NCBI RefSeq assembly: GCF_963678635.1
Contig: NC_087066.1
Span: 46,051,225 to 46,115,224 of the forward strand
Origin: Symsagittifera roscoffensis
Taxonomy: Eukaryota > Xenacoelomorpha > Acoela > Convolutidae
DNA length: 64,000 bases
Direction of reading: 5' to 3'
Below are positions 12,331-25,700 of the stretch, piece after piece. Every line of letters starts with the position of its first letter. Positions within the stretch are counted from its first letter, which is position 1. A program made the translations under genes and the position numbers. The notes under the pieces were generated by a model. That model saw only the letters and a program-made list of their open reading frames with translations, searched no databases and had not been told where the DNA came from.

Positions 12331-12735
12331 CCACGAAGATTCCTTCACTATAGTCCACAAAATTTCTTTCGCTATACGCCACAAAACTTCCTTCGCTGTA
12401 CGCCACAAAAATTCGTTCGCTGTACGCGACAAAGCTTCCTTAGCTGTACGCGACAAAGCTTCCTTCGCTGTACGCCACAAAGCTTTCTGCACTGTACGCC
12501 ACAAAGCTTTCTGCACTGTACGCCACAAAACTTCCTTCACTGTACGCCACTAAACTTCCTTCACTGTACGCGACAAAGCTTCCTTCGTTGTACGCGACAA
12601 AGCTTCCTTCGTTGTACGCTACAAAGTTTCCTTCGCTATACGCGACAAAACTTCCTTCGCTGTACGCCACAAAGATTCCTTCGCTGTACGCGACAAAGCT
12701 TCCTTCGCTTTACGCCAAAAAGCTTTCTTCGCTTT
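12331..12735 (-). repeat. Tandem array of a 24-bp unit, about 16 copies
   Basis: The unit CTTCCTTCGCTGTACGCCAC plus AAAA repeats with scattered substitutions. Because 24 is a multiple of three, the minus strand stays open and reads an 8-residue repeat (SEGSFVAY) over two overlapping frames. No start context, splice site or homologous domain supports a gene, so I call it a minisatellite. Confidence 0.85.
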
Positions 12736-13677
12736 ATTGGAATCTATTGGTAAAATTGCATTAAAACACTTTTACCAACTTTTGCTTTGTAATACAATGG
12801 GCTGGATCTCTAAAAATCCAATCACTAATTGAGTATTTTTAAATTACATAGTTTTTTCAGATCAAATTGTTACTGCATATTTTACTCGCTGCTGATTAGG
12901 GTCCTTTCTTCTCTTTTTTCGGCCAATTTTTACGGCTTTTTTTGTAAAAAATGGGATTTTTTTGAGAAAAGTAACCATTCAGAAGCAAGTAACCATTTTC
13001 GCTTACTTTTTGAAATTTGAAAAGATTTTGTTTTCTTTATGTTCAACTTGTGTTTCTGTTCTTGATTAAAAGTTTTCTTGACGCAAGTTCAGTCAGAAAA
13101 AATTCCTTTAAAGTCAAAACATTGTTTTTATTTTTTTGGGATTTAAAATAATTTCGAATCCAAATGTTCTGATCCAACAGTGACAATATCTTTGACTCTT
13201 GAACTGCGAAATTGTGTTCGCACTCTGAGCAATCTGGAAAGCCATGCAAATGTTGAAAAATTAGAGCGCATAACCATTCAAAAAATTCTCAAAAAAGAAT
13301 AACCAAACTCAGAAACATCGCTTATTTCTCGTCTAGGAGTCATATTTTGCATAATTTTTGCAACTTCGGTTTTGCAGCACGCTATAAACATGGTGACTTA
13401 CAGAACATAATTTTTTTTTTACAAAAAGGGAAAACCAAGAAGATAAAATTTAATAAACATTTAAGCAATCCATAAGGAAAATAACAAAAAAAGAGGCAAA
13501 ATTCATGGAACACGATTGAATTTCAATCAATAAATCAGAAATCAGACAAAACTAATTCTATTACAGTGAAAATTTTTTCTTAATCAAACTAAAGAATCGA
13601 CAAAATAATCCTACACTCTCTCCTCCCTTTGAAAAGCGCAAGATAAAACAGGTGCACAGAGAATTCCCTTTCAGTAA

Positions 13678-13683
13678 TTTATT
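13678..13683 (-). promoter_or_regulatory. Candidate polyadenylation signal of the glycosyltransferase gene
   Basis: AATAAA on the minus strand, 74 bases beyond the stop codon at 13757-13759. It is the first such hexamer after the stop. No downstream GU-rich element was checked. Confidence 0.4.
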
Positions 13684-13756
13684 AAGTTTTTTTGTCTGAT
13701 TTCTTGTCACTGCGTAAATGGTTGAAAAACAACTTCGGAATATCATTTTGTTCAAT

Positions 13757-16700
13757 TCATTCTAAAGTGAGGAATGACCTTGGGCAGTGATTTGGGGCCA
13801 GGTAAGAGAAAAAGTCTCGACTGGGGTCGCCTGTCATTCGATACTTGTTGAACACGTTTGAGTGGTAGTGGACTGCGTAACTGCATCGGAACAATCTGTT
13901 CCACTCCTCCGCCGACCTCGCCTTCCGAGGCCACAGCTCCTCTCGGATTCGGCTGAACGAGGCCGCCATGAAAGTGAAGTCGGGTAAGATCGAAAAACTG
14001 CTGCTACTTCCTGCAATCACAAAATAATGAGAGGAAAGAAACCAGCCGAAGTATAAACCAACCGAAAACGCGCAGAGTATACAAAACAGTCGAAAAGTTA
14101 CGTCATATAAATGAAATTTGCATTACTTTCGAAACTGTTACATAATTATTTTTCAATTATTTATAAATATTATTCATTTTAAAACTAATTCTGTTTTCAG
14201 TCACTGCCAGCATCTCTGTTACCCTTATAAGTGAAACTGGACACTTAGTAACTTTTCATGCATTAAGCAAAAAATCAACAAACGAAACTTTCCGTGGGTT
14301 GCCACTTTTTTAAATAGAAACTAATCAGTACCTCTCATGTGCACCTTTAGTTTCGTGCTCGTACCTCTCAATTGCAAAACTCATCAGTAATTTCAACTAA
14401 GTATTGAAATAATTGTCTCTGTTAATAATTAAAACAAACTTCAACTAAACTTTACATTGCTTATTCTCAGTCGAATAAAATTTCAATTATGCAACCAAGT
14501 GATATTCACCCAACCACAGAAACCTTCAGATTTGAAAACAATTCAGTTTCTTAAAAGTTTGGTTCAGTGACTCAAACGACTAATTTATGTGGACTCTTGG
14601 AAACAATGTTGCTTTTCGATGTGATAGATCTGTCGAAGTTAACAAAAAGTCAAATGATGGAGGAATTTTGCTCTTTTTTACTCAACCCAAAACTATGACA
14701 AGTTCTGAGCAATCCAAACGAAAAACAGGATAAAATTTGAGGAGAAATCTAAGCAACGTCTAAAAAACGCTAGAAAATCTTTTTCAAAAAATATATAACC
14801 CGACCAAAAAAATCAAATTTCTTGATGAACTTAGTAAATCAATTGACTGTGCACAGCCATACAAATGGATATTTTTAGGTAATTGGAATTTGAATTACCT
14901 TCTTCAAGACAAAAAGTAGTCCCTTAATACCATCCACATTCCTTAGTCTTGATGTAACAAAAAAACAGTACTTACAACTCGAAACTCAAATTGACTGTTT
15001 TATAACTGATCTGTTCAATAGGTCAGTCAGGTAAACCAATGATGTTCAGGCTACACATTCAAACTGACAATTAGGCCACAATTTCTATAATTGAACTAAA
15101 ATAGCCTTCTAAAACAAAATAAACCTAAACGCAAAACAAATGTTTTTAAAACATTAGTCCAAAAACTAAATCAAATCAAGTTAACTAGGAAAGCGTCTTC
15201 AAACAAAACGACCCCGAATCAATGTAACTTCGCCTAATTTGCTCCGCAACTATCATTTTTTATATGTAACGATGAAACTAAGATGAACTTTCAAAATTCG
15301 AACAAACTGAAGAATATCATCATTGATACTACAAACTCAAAACAAATTAGTAAATTTCTATTTAGTTTCAATTTTTTTTAGGAGAAATAATATCAAATAA
15401 AAATAAACTGGCAAAGGTACTTAAGTTCAAAACTTAAACTCAGTCTTTTTTTGTATAAACTTACAGCAATCCAACCATCTTTCTCTAAAAAAAAACATAC
15501 TGAAAAGCAAAAACGAAACGTCGTTCATATCTTTAAAAAGCGATGAGTGCAAAAAAAATTTACAACTCAATGCAAAAAGCCAGGCAGTACTGACATTTTG
15601 GCTTTGTTTCTAAAAAGCGATTGCAATTAAATATGCGCGCATTTTAACTTCCTTTTTAAGCATATCTGAAAATATTGCCGCAGAAAATTAGGAGAGCAAG
15701 AGTTGCATCAATTTATTTTAAAACTATTCTGAATTTACATAGAACTAAAAACCCAGTTCAATAACAGGTACCTCATCAAAAAAAATTCAATCAAACAAAT
15801 AAATGAGTAATTTTTTTGCAGAACCTACCAAGCAACACACAAAATGGTTTCAGAAAATCCTGCTCACCAATTGACGCAATTTTAATCTGCAACGAATCGT
15901 ACAAAAAATTAATAAAAAAGAAATTGTTGCCTTTTCATTAGATCTTTGAAAAACATTGATTCTATTGACCATAAAACTGTATTGAACTTTTCTGACTATG
16001 CAAAAGAAGTGATAAGCTTTTTCATCAACAACCAATACAAAACTTTTATTTCCCAACAACACTGAACCAGATTGGTTTTCACAACAACAAGGTGTCCCTC
16101 TGATAATCAATCTGGATCTTAATGATTTGAACAAGCGAGTACCGAAATCATGCAAGGCAGTACAGTACGCAGTTGACACACTACTATTTTGCAATGCCTT
16201 AACGCAGATTTTGCAAGAAAGTCCTGAAAACAATTGAAAGTATTGATTAAATTATTTTCCTGGGTTTTTGTTCAATTCAATACTAAAGAACTGATTCTAT
16301 CATAATCAGCATAAACGAATAATATATTCAGTTTTACTGGGCCAAAATATCATCGCAAAAACCAATGTTATCTACCTAGGAGTAATTTAGACCAACTTCT
16401 ACCGTTCCAATAAAAAATTGAAATGATAAAAAAATGGCCTGAGGAATGAAAACACTCAAATCAACCAAAAAAACTTTTTCAAACAAAGTTTGCCTAATAT
16501 AAATGAATGCTTTTATCACTAGTCACTTGCATTATTTGGACGTAGTTCTTAATAGCATATCTGCAATTTAATGAAATCACTCATAAAACAACAGTGCTGG
16601 GCCAAAAAACCAGCTGCTGTTGTGCAAAGTTCGATTCCTTGTCCGACTTAAAATTGAAAAATAACGTACAGCCTATTTCCATGTTCCTAGATTGAACCGA

Positions 16701-19700
16701 ATATGCTATTTCTGGAATTATTACCTGCATATTTTAAATAAATAAAACTACCGTATTCAAATTAATACAGGCAACAAAAAGTTGTTATACGTCGAAAAAT
16801 TTAATAGACAATATACACAACACTCGTTTTTCAAACGATCAGTAACTGTATGGAATACAATAGAGGAAAATAAAGTAAATTTTTGTGATCAACTTTTCTA
16901 TAGATGAGCAAAAACAAACTTAAATAGTTTATTAATGATTACGCAAAGAAGAACCATCAGTGGTAAAACATCAAGGAAAAATTTCAAGTTTATTCAGGAA
17001 AATGGGCTTATATTTTCATAATAGTTAATCAATCTTAAAGTATAAATTAAACTATCTCTTTATTTAAACTTAAATTCGTTGAAACCTGACGTACACGTGC
17101 ATATCTGAAACAGTTTCATTCGACAAATAAAAAGTTAGTTTTTTTATATACAACAAATAAGTATTTTTGGCTGGCTTATATGGTAGCTGTTTAATACTTC
17201 CGTTGGTTTATACACGAATAAATTATTGCTTTTGCGTTGAGCTTTTCCGAGATAATTTCAAACCCTTTTATTAGTGTCCTGAGACTCAGGGACGTCGGTC
17301 TATAAGTTTTGCGAGAACTTTGACCTGATTTTCGATTTTCGACTACATAGAACTCCGGCCTTCGCCTACCCCCAGTACGGCCCCGGGAACACTATCAAGA
17401 CAAAACGTCCAAAACGTCCCGCCTGTTTATATTTAGCTGGTTGATTCACACTCACTAGCCTTGAGTAGATGTGATATGGATGTTGAGGAGCTCCTTCAAA
17501 CTATACATTCGTTTGGCCACTTTGGAACTGACTCTTGGGCCGGCTTGTTGTCTGTCGTCCAGCTGCGAGTCATAAGTAGAGTTCACATATGCCAACACAT
17601 GCTGGGGGAAGGGGTGTCCTGCACTGAAATGGAACTGGCCCGGGTTGATCTTTTGACCTCTCTGACTCATATCGCGGATATTACACCCGCTGTCCGAATG
17701 CGACATTAGTCTAAACGGAAAAAGAAATGGGCTTAAACGGTGTTTTGAGTCGCACCGGTCGCGGTGGTTTTTTTTCTGTCGCGCCGGTCTTCAATTGCCA
17801 AGTTTTGGTCGCGCCGGTCTGGAATTACCAATATAAAGTCGCGCCGGTCTGGAATTGCCAATATAAAGTCGCACCGGTCTGGAATTGCCAAATTTGAGTC
17901 GCGCCGGTCTTTTCTTAAGTCGCGGACCTCGACCCGGGTTATACTAAAAATATTTTTCAGCTTTTATATTTTTCAGCTTTTTTATCTGGTTAAAAGTTAA
18001 ATTTAATTGATTAGTTGGACCAAGTTAACATCCCCCCTAGCAATTTGGGGAGGGGAGGGGAAGGTAGTCTGTTAACTTGGTTCTAAGTGGAAACTTTCAG
18101 CCAATCTGAATCAAGGATTTTACATGCAGCGCTTAGCTAATTTAATCAGATTTAAATGCTGGGTTGGAAGATATTAACTTGAATAATTTGAATTAATTTT
18201 TGTAGTTAATTTTATTTAATGACTTTGCGCCCATGTACTTAATGTTGCTTGATGCTGATTTATTTATTCAATTTATTTTATTTGACTGATTTTGCGCAAA
18301 TTTTTTAGTTATTAATGCCAAAACAAAATTTTTGATCCAATGTTCTCGAGGAAATTTATTGGAGAATACTGAAGAAATAAATTTGTCATTTGTAACGCTT
18401 ATTGTTTTTGTCTTAAAATAAGGCTGTCGAGACAGTTTACACTACTTTTTCTTTTATTAATTGATTTTTTAATTAGTTGCCAGCCCAGTTCGCGTCATTC
18501 AAACTTGGGTTTCTCTTCCGTGGGGGAGAGATGTCATCCATTTTATGCCACCTTAAGGAAGCGGATGAGACAGGACCCCTCTATCCGTGACCAAGGCGGA
18601 AGTCGAACCGGCGACCTTTGTGTTTAAAGCCGTGCGTCTTGGCCACTCTGCCACGCCTGCTCAAAAATTTGAACTACTCGAAAATGATTGCTAAAAATAA
18701 CTGTACTGCCAGCCCCCTTTTATTGTAGTCGCTTGAAATAATGGATGTAAGTCAAAAATTCAAAACAGAAAAAAATGAAGTTAAATTTTACTGAGACAAA
18801 GCCAAGTTCGGTAAGAGACACTTCGAGACATGATTTTGCAGCTCTTAACTTAATTTAGGGCGATCTATCTCGTGACAGGAGACAACAAGAGCGTAAACAG
18901 CAGCGTACATTGTTTTTGTTCAGCAGCAAACGATTGGCAAAATAGTCTCGGTTTTAAGTACAAAAAAAATTTCTTCAACCTTACTGGCTAAACCGGCCTG
19001 TATAATTTTTAAAGTGTGGTGGTAAATTGTTTTCTCCGACTAAAAAGATGCAAGTCTCGAGAGCTCAAGGAACACTAGGCCGTTTGCCAAAAAAGCTACA
19101 AAACTCTAAATGTTTGCGCTATTTTTAGGTCTATGTGGTCTAAGATGAGATTATTTGAATGTTTCTAAGAGAAGATGGCCATGTGCCAAAATCAACAGAT
19201 CAACCATCAGTCCCAGGGAAAAGACCGGCTTCCTGGACCCATTGTTACACGAGACCTGAAAACTTAAGGCGTCAAATCCACAGACTGCCTTGATCGAATG
19301 CATGGAAAAAACGGGATCAGGATGTCCAACCACATCCCCCCCCACCCACGATGGGAAAACGGACATTAAACGCATTAGTACTAGTAATAGTAGTAATATT
19401 AGTAAGTTCTTCAACTTAGTGAAGTTTCTAGTGCGTGGTGTGACAAAAAAACTAAATACCCGCATAGAAAAACAAATCAATCGGCATTAGCGATAACAGT
19501 TACCTTCAAAAAAAACATGGAGAAAAATTTTTAAAAAATCTAAATTTTTCTTTTTTTTTTGGACAAATTTTTTTAGAAAATTTTTAGAGCCAAGATAACG
19601 GTAAAGGAAGCTACCCAAGTTAGTTTTTTAGTGATTTTTCTGGGTTAAATGACAAATTATTAAATAACGAACGTTACTCGATCGCTTCAATCGCTTTAGT

Positions 19701-22700
19701 CTGAAATTCAAAAAGTTCAAACCAAATTTTATCAACACAAATTTTATCAACAAGAGGCAACTTTTGAGGCAACTTTTGAACAAGAGGAAAGCTTCGAACT
19801 GAGACTGGCGAGACTTTAAAGTGGTATATCACTCGACCAATTAATTATGATGAAAAGTTGTGGTACCTGTTTTTGCGCAAAAACAAACAAAAAAGAAAAA
19901 ACTAAAACACCGGTATTCAAAGCTACTACCCGTATTCAAAGTTCCTAGCCTATCAATAACTTTGAGTGCTTTTTGAGTCAACTTCTCATTAGCCTCACTG
20001 TTCTTGCTACTAAAAACTACTTAGACCATTAAATGAACTTTAAATTGATTCAGAGCGAGTCATCTAGAAAATTTTGGATCAATTCAAATGTCTAAAAAAT
20101 CTATTTACATCGATTTAGATATATCAATTAATTCTGAAAAAAATGGATTAATTTAGATTTAAATTCATTTGAATATAAAATTAAATGGAGAAAAAACATA
20201 GATTTAAATTGATTGCAAATCGATCCAAACAAGTTGTGTAAATAAAATCAGTGTAAATTGTAAATTGATTTTGAATCAATCCAATTGGATTTTTTCCCGG
20301 TTTCGAAATGAGATCAATTTAAACCGGTTTAAAATTAATCTAAATGCATTTACTTTTGCTCCGAAAACTTTCTTAGAGTATATGATGTTAGTTTAGGTGT
20401 TAATTTTGAGAACTATTTGATTATAGTATCTGTATGAAATTCAAGAACTATAATTCAAAATTTTATCGTTTTCTTTTTTCAAATCAATTGTACAACAAAG
20501 TGCTAGTAAAATAGTTTTTTTAATACATTCATCTGCCAGGTAGAAATTGCCAAACAATTTGGCTTTTGAAAAAAATATTAACTCTGTTCGCAGTACAACA
20601 ATAAACGATTCATCTATTTATTTTGAGTTTGCCACCTATTGTAATATATCACCCTTTCTGATAAAAAAAAATCGATCTTAGTCGACTTTTGTCAGTGCTG
20701 GAGCAAACGATTATGTATTGATAATATTATAAAAATTGCCAAACAAATGGTGTTTTTTTGTCTACCAACCTGAACGAAGTGAAATGATGACATTAAACTA
20801 TTAATTCTGACGTCTGAAACCATTTTTTTCTCATTTTACGGAACTAGTAAGTCTCAAAATCTCATGAGCGAAAAATAATTTCTGACTTTTTGAAGATCTC
20901 AAGGTCATCAATATTGTGGAACTATAATTGAAGAAAACATACATGCTTGGTTTTCCATTTTCAATCACGATGTAATTCCTCAGCTGTCGCAGACTTCTGA
21001 GCACGATGACGTCCAGATCTAGGTACGTGCCCCCGTACTTGTAGGCCAGAGCCATCCGGGCCACGTCACTGTAATGGGCCATCTGGTGAGACACCACTCG
21101 CTCAAGCCGGTACTCCAACCCCTCCGCTGCTGTGTCCTTCATCCAGTCAGGGTTGTTGTTTAAACTCCATACGTTATTTTGAAATTCCAATTCATAATTG
21201 GCTTTTTGTCGTTTTTTCGTTAGATTACGTAGAATATAATCAAAAATTTAAAAACAGACGCAAAGCTGCGCGCCGCAAACCGAAGTGCACTTTCGCCTCG
21301 GTGTTTAAATTTTTGATTTTTTTTCTACTTAATCTATTTTTCAGTGAGAGAAATACTCAGTAAGATAAATGCCTACGACATTGCTATAACGGAATCGTTC
21401 AGCAGTCTTACAAAACCGGCTTTATGCATGCGTCTTCTGGACTAAAACTTATTGTTTCAGATTGTCTTCAGGTGTGTTGTATTTTTTTTATTTGAAATTT
21501 TGAGTTTTAGTCTAATTTTGAGCAAGTAAAGCGAGCGAGGTTTTTTAAAATTGTTTATAAATGCTTAATTCTTATAAACCAAGTTAAGCATTGAAGATTA
21601 AGTTTTACTCCTGGAAATAAAAAAATTTTATGTTTTTTTTCCTATTATTTTCGAGAAAAAATTGTTGTTCAATATACCTATTCAGAATTGCTATCGAATA
21701 GACCTAAATTTTAAGCTTTCATTCATATCCTCGGCTCTTTTCCACTCCTCCACCCGCATTTCAAATTTTCTATTTGTACAGTTGTTGAATGTGTTATTAT
21801 TGCTAAATGCGTGATGTTACAATGCAAAGTATGACAAAATTGTTCACAATGGATAGTTCGTTCATCATGCCAATTTTCGTTGCATTAAGGCAACGCTTAA
21901 TTAGTTATTCAAAAATGAAAATCGAATGTGGGGGAAGTGGAAAAAAGCCAGCTCCTCTTATCATACCACCAATTTGAAAACAAAATTAAGTTTGCTTCAT
22001 TCTTAAGGTTTGAGCATTCTGTGCCACTTGCACAGTAATCTGCTAGCTTTTTGTTCCGACTTTCATAACGAAAATAACGGAATATTTGTGCTCGGGGTGG
22101 GGTTTTTTTCTTCAGACAAATTTCGACTTTTTAACTAACCATTTTTGACGGAATTTTTTTATATCATTCAAAAGGTATTGTTGTCCTGAGCTTAATTTGA
22201 AAAAATATTTCACCTGTGATCATTTTTTGCGAAGTTATGGGGGTTTAGAGACTGCCATTTTGGCCAATTTGGGACAATTAATGCGCGATATATTTCGCGC
22301 TAATAATGCGTAAGCGGAGATTTAATCAGTCTTAGAAATCGTTTCAAATTGGTTAAAAGAAGCTTATATGCCATAAGTGATTTGTTAAAAAGAGCGAAAT
22401 CTATCCTTTTGTACTTTATATAGCGTGTGGGGGGATGATTTTCACAAAAAATCCTAAGTTTTAGAAAAAAAAATCATTTTATTTTATTTTGTTTAATTTT
22501 TTCTATGTTATTACTGCTCCATAAACCTTAAAAGGCAGTCGGAACCTTTAGGGCTTCGCCCTGATACGAGCAGTCATGTTTGGTTTTGTGCTGACTTTTT
22601 AATGCTTTCTTACCATAATTTGATTTAAAACTCCGATTTAAAACGTTTGAAAAAACTTACAATTTTCGTCTAACAGAATAGAAATTTAACAACCCTGCCT

Positions 22701-25700
22701 TTAATAACTTCCCAAAATCTATTGTGTAGAACTGCACGTTGTCATAATTGTAAAATAGCTCGCATACACTCTCGGTTTTAGACAAATTCAATATTGCCGA
22801 TTTGAGAAGGACTTTGCAGACCAGACCTGATTTCAGAGCAGCCGATTCCACTGAACAAGACTGTCTGGCGTCGAGAAAGGTCTTGCCAGAAGTTTCTAGA
22901 AAGAACAATTGGTCTTCTTGCGATTGGCTCCGGTTGAATTTAGATAAATTTATGATTTTGTTGCATCTCTCCGCAGATGTAGATCGGTCCACTTTTGATA
23001 TGCGAGGCTGAGGCAAAGAAGGGAAGTCTGAGTCACTCAAAGAATTTTGTGACATCATTTCAGATGATCGCAGCTCATACCTGGCAGATCTTTTTATTCC
23101 TAAAACCAACAAAAAATTCAAAACAAGCAATTTAAAATTCACATCGTTCAGTAGTAATAGTAACGCTGTAAGGGTGAGACGGTTTTTCCACGGGGAAAAT
23201 GATCAGCATACCAGCTGTTCATCTCCGACTGTTGATCCCCTATGTTAAGAACCGCATGCAATATTTGTGCTAATTTTTCGGGCTGAACAATATTGCAACA
23301 TCCTCAAGCACCGAGCACAGACATTTTGGGTCTCGAATCTACTATAAGTATCAGTTTCTTCTCATTCTGCTCCCTACTTCATTTTTGCTAAGAAACCCCT
23401 AATTTTGCTCGTTTTTTTTTCCGACCGACGCTAATATTTTTAAGAATGCAATAGATCAACAATTGTTAAAGAAAAAAATAATTTCCATCAACTTTGATTA
23501 GCGAAACAATCGAATTCAAATCAAAGCAATGGCTCTAACTATCGCTAAATGTTTTAAACTTAGGGCCTAAGAAATTTTATGAAAACCGTCCAAAATTTGT
23601 TTTAAATGCGCAAAACTTGAACTTTTACTTAAACTTAATTATCTGAACGCAGTGTTGCGGTTAGACGCTCTTCAGCTCAGGGATGCGCGTTGTGGGTTAC
23701 ATATCAGTATTTAGACAACCGCGTATTCAGACTGGTCAGTATTTAGACAAACGATGTTTCAACCAATCAGAATCGAGACAAAGAAGAAATTAATAAATAA
23801 TTATTATTTAAATTGGATTAGTTATGTCTTTTCTCGATTCTGATTGGTTCATACAGTATTTGTCTAAATACTGACGAGTATGAATACGCGGCTGTCTAAA
23901 TACTGGCTGCACTCCCGCGTTGTGATAGCTACCCCTACTTCATTGGCTGATTTGTACTTTAATAAGTACGAGCCTATTTTGATGGCCCACGTATTTATAC
24001 TGCTCTATCGTGACGTGGGCTTTTCTCATGGGCGAAGGACTGAATGTCCAAAGGACTCATGGGCGAATGACCGAAAACAAAAATCGTCGAAAACCCATTA
24101 TTAAAATGAATCAAATGCCGTTCAACTAAAAGGAGTTAAATTAAGCAAATTTTGCTCCGTTGATAACGAAACCCTTGAAATATAAACTTTGTTCCAGTTC
24201 GCCCTCGTTCAAGGACACTTTGAAAAATTTGCCGTTTTATGCTTGGCCAATATTAATTTTAACTCCCTGGAAATGCTTACTTTCTGTGAGATTTCTTTCC
24301 AAGTTTTAAAATCCGGAAATCTGATTGGCTGATTTTCTTTTTTGCCCATTCAGTCATTCGTCTATGAGGAACTCAACCTATGGTGGCGTCCCTCAAGATC
24401 GAGGGACCATTGTTGCACTTTTTTTCCAGCTATTTTCACCCAATCAGAAATGATTTTTCAAAATTCTCAAAAAAATTGCAAAAGTTTCAATTTGGGAAAA
24501 AAGCAGGCCTGAAACTGAAACTGTCGGATTGCAAATTAAGTAGAACACGACTGCTCGTATACAAGGCAAAGCCCTGAAGGTTCCGACTGCCCCTTAATCC
24601 ATATCGAATAGTTTTTGGGAAAAGAAAAAACTGAAAAACTTTAAATTTTGAACCATGCCATAGATCAATTGTGAAAATTTAGTCCAGAGCATGGCCAAAT
24701 TAGCTGTTTTCAACTCCCAAAATATTTCTTTTTCATTTGATTTGAAGGAATCGATATCTCTAAAGGAGTAGAAAATTTTGTTAAAAATTATCATTTCGAT
24801 AACCAAAAGTTGACTGAATGAAAAAAACCACCCGAAGCATAAATTATTCGTTTTCTTCGAAAGTCGGAACATTACTGAAATTTCAAAAACTGTCAGATGC
24901 GTTGGAAAATTTTTTATTACTTACACGATAACGGTTTAAAGCATTGAACAACAGCCATAACTTATTCGACATCTGCGCGAAATGTATAGTAAAACAATTT
25001 CTGCTAATTTTGAATTCGATTTTGTGCAAAAAATATTCGGCGAATAGGAACGACTAACGATTTTGACTGGTTAAAAGTTTTCCATCATTCTATCCTTCAT
25101 CTTGAAAATAACCCCCTGCTCTACTATCATAATGATTTGTTTACAGTGAACAGATTTACAGTCGAATACGGCTTAGCGCTTTGGCATTCATCCTTGATAT
25201 TATTTGGTTTTGACATTTCACTCTATTTGGCATCTAATTATTCCAATTATGGAAACTAATAACTATTGACTAAGGTACGTGTATAGCAAGCACTACGTTA
25301 CAAGTCGCATGGGTGATACAGAATGGCAACTAATTTTTTTTTAAACGAAGTATTACATACAACGATTATCAAATAAAAAAATTTTAAAAAAGAAATCAGT
25401 CTAAAAACATTATTTGATTTAGATTTTTTGTTATCGCTCTGAAAATTTTCATTCAGCCACCAGTTTTTTCTTAGAAAAAAAATTCAAAGATGTCAAAAAC
25501 AAAAAAACGCTTCCTAAAATCTAAAACTCGAGTTTAAAATATAAAAACAGCAATCAATTGCTGAACACATAGCATGACATTTTCTGATCAGTCATAATTG
25601 AAAAAAAAATAGTTTCAATTTTCTCTACTTGAAATATATTCTCATCAGAGCGAGTTTTTTTTGTCGAAAAAATGTATGAAAATAGGCTCCTAGAACTAGC

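Larger units (their letters stand above)
8661..13756. other. Intergenic stretch between convergent genes
   Basis: No gene is supported here. The stretch holds the 1.3 kb dispersed element (9195-10450), a family A copy (10770-11200), a Helitron-like terminus near 11274-11299, a tRNA-like SINE candidate (11690-11905) and a 24-bp tandem array (12331-12735). The remaining parts (8700-9190 and 12740-13750) show nothing beyond AT-rich sequence. The genes on both sides end here. Confidence 0.6.

Noticed and set aside
13757-14020. Separate small gene at the left end of the glycosyltransferase
   Set aside because: Its motifs (SYAVH, CPRSF) are the C-terminus of the same enzyme family as the exons to the right, on the same strand and in compatible phase.
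18530-18662. A functional tRNA gene on the minus strand
   Set aside because: A- and B-boxes are present but the T-stem and anticodon stem do not pair properly, and a SINE body follows.
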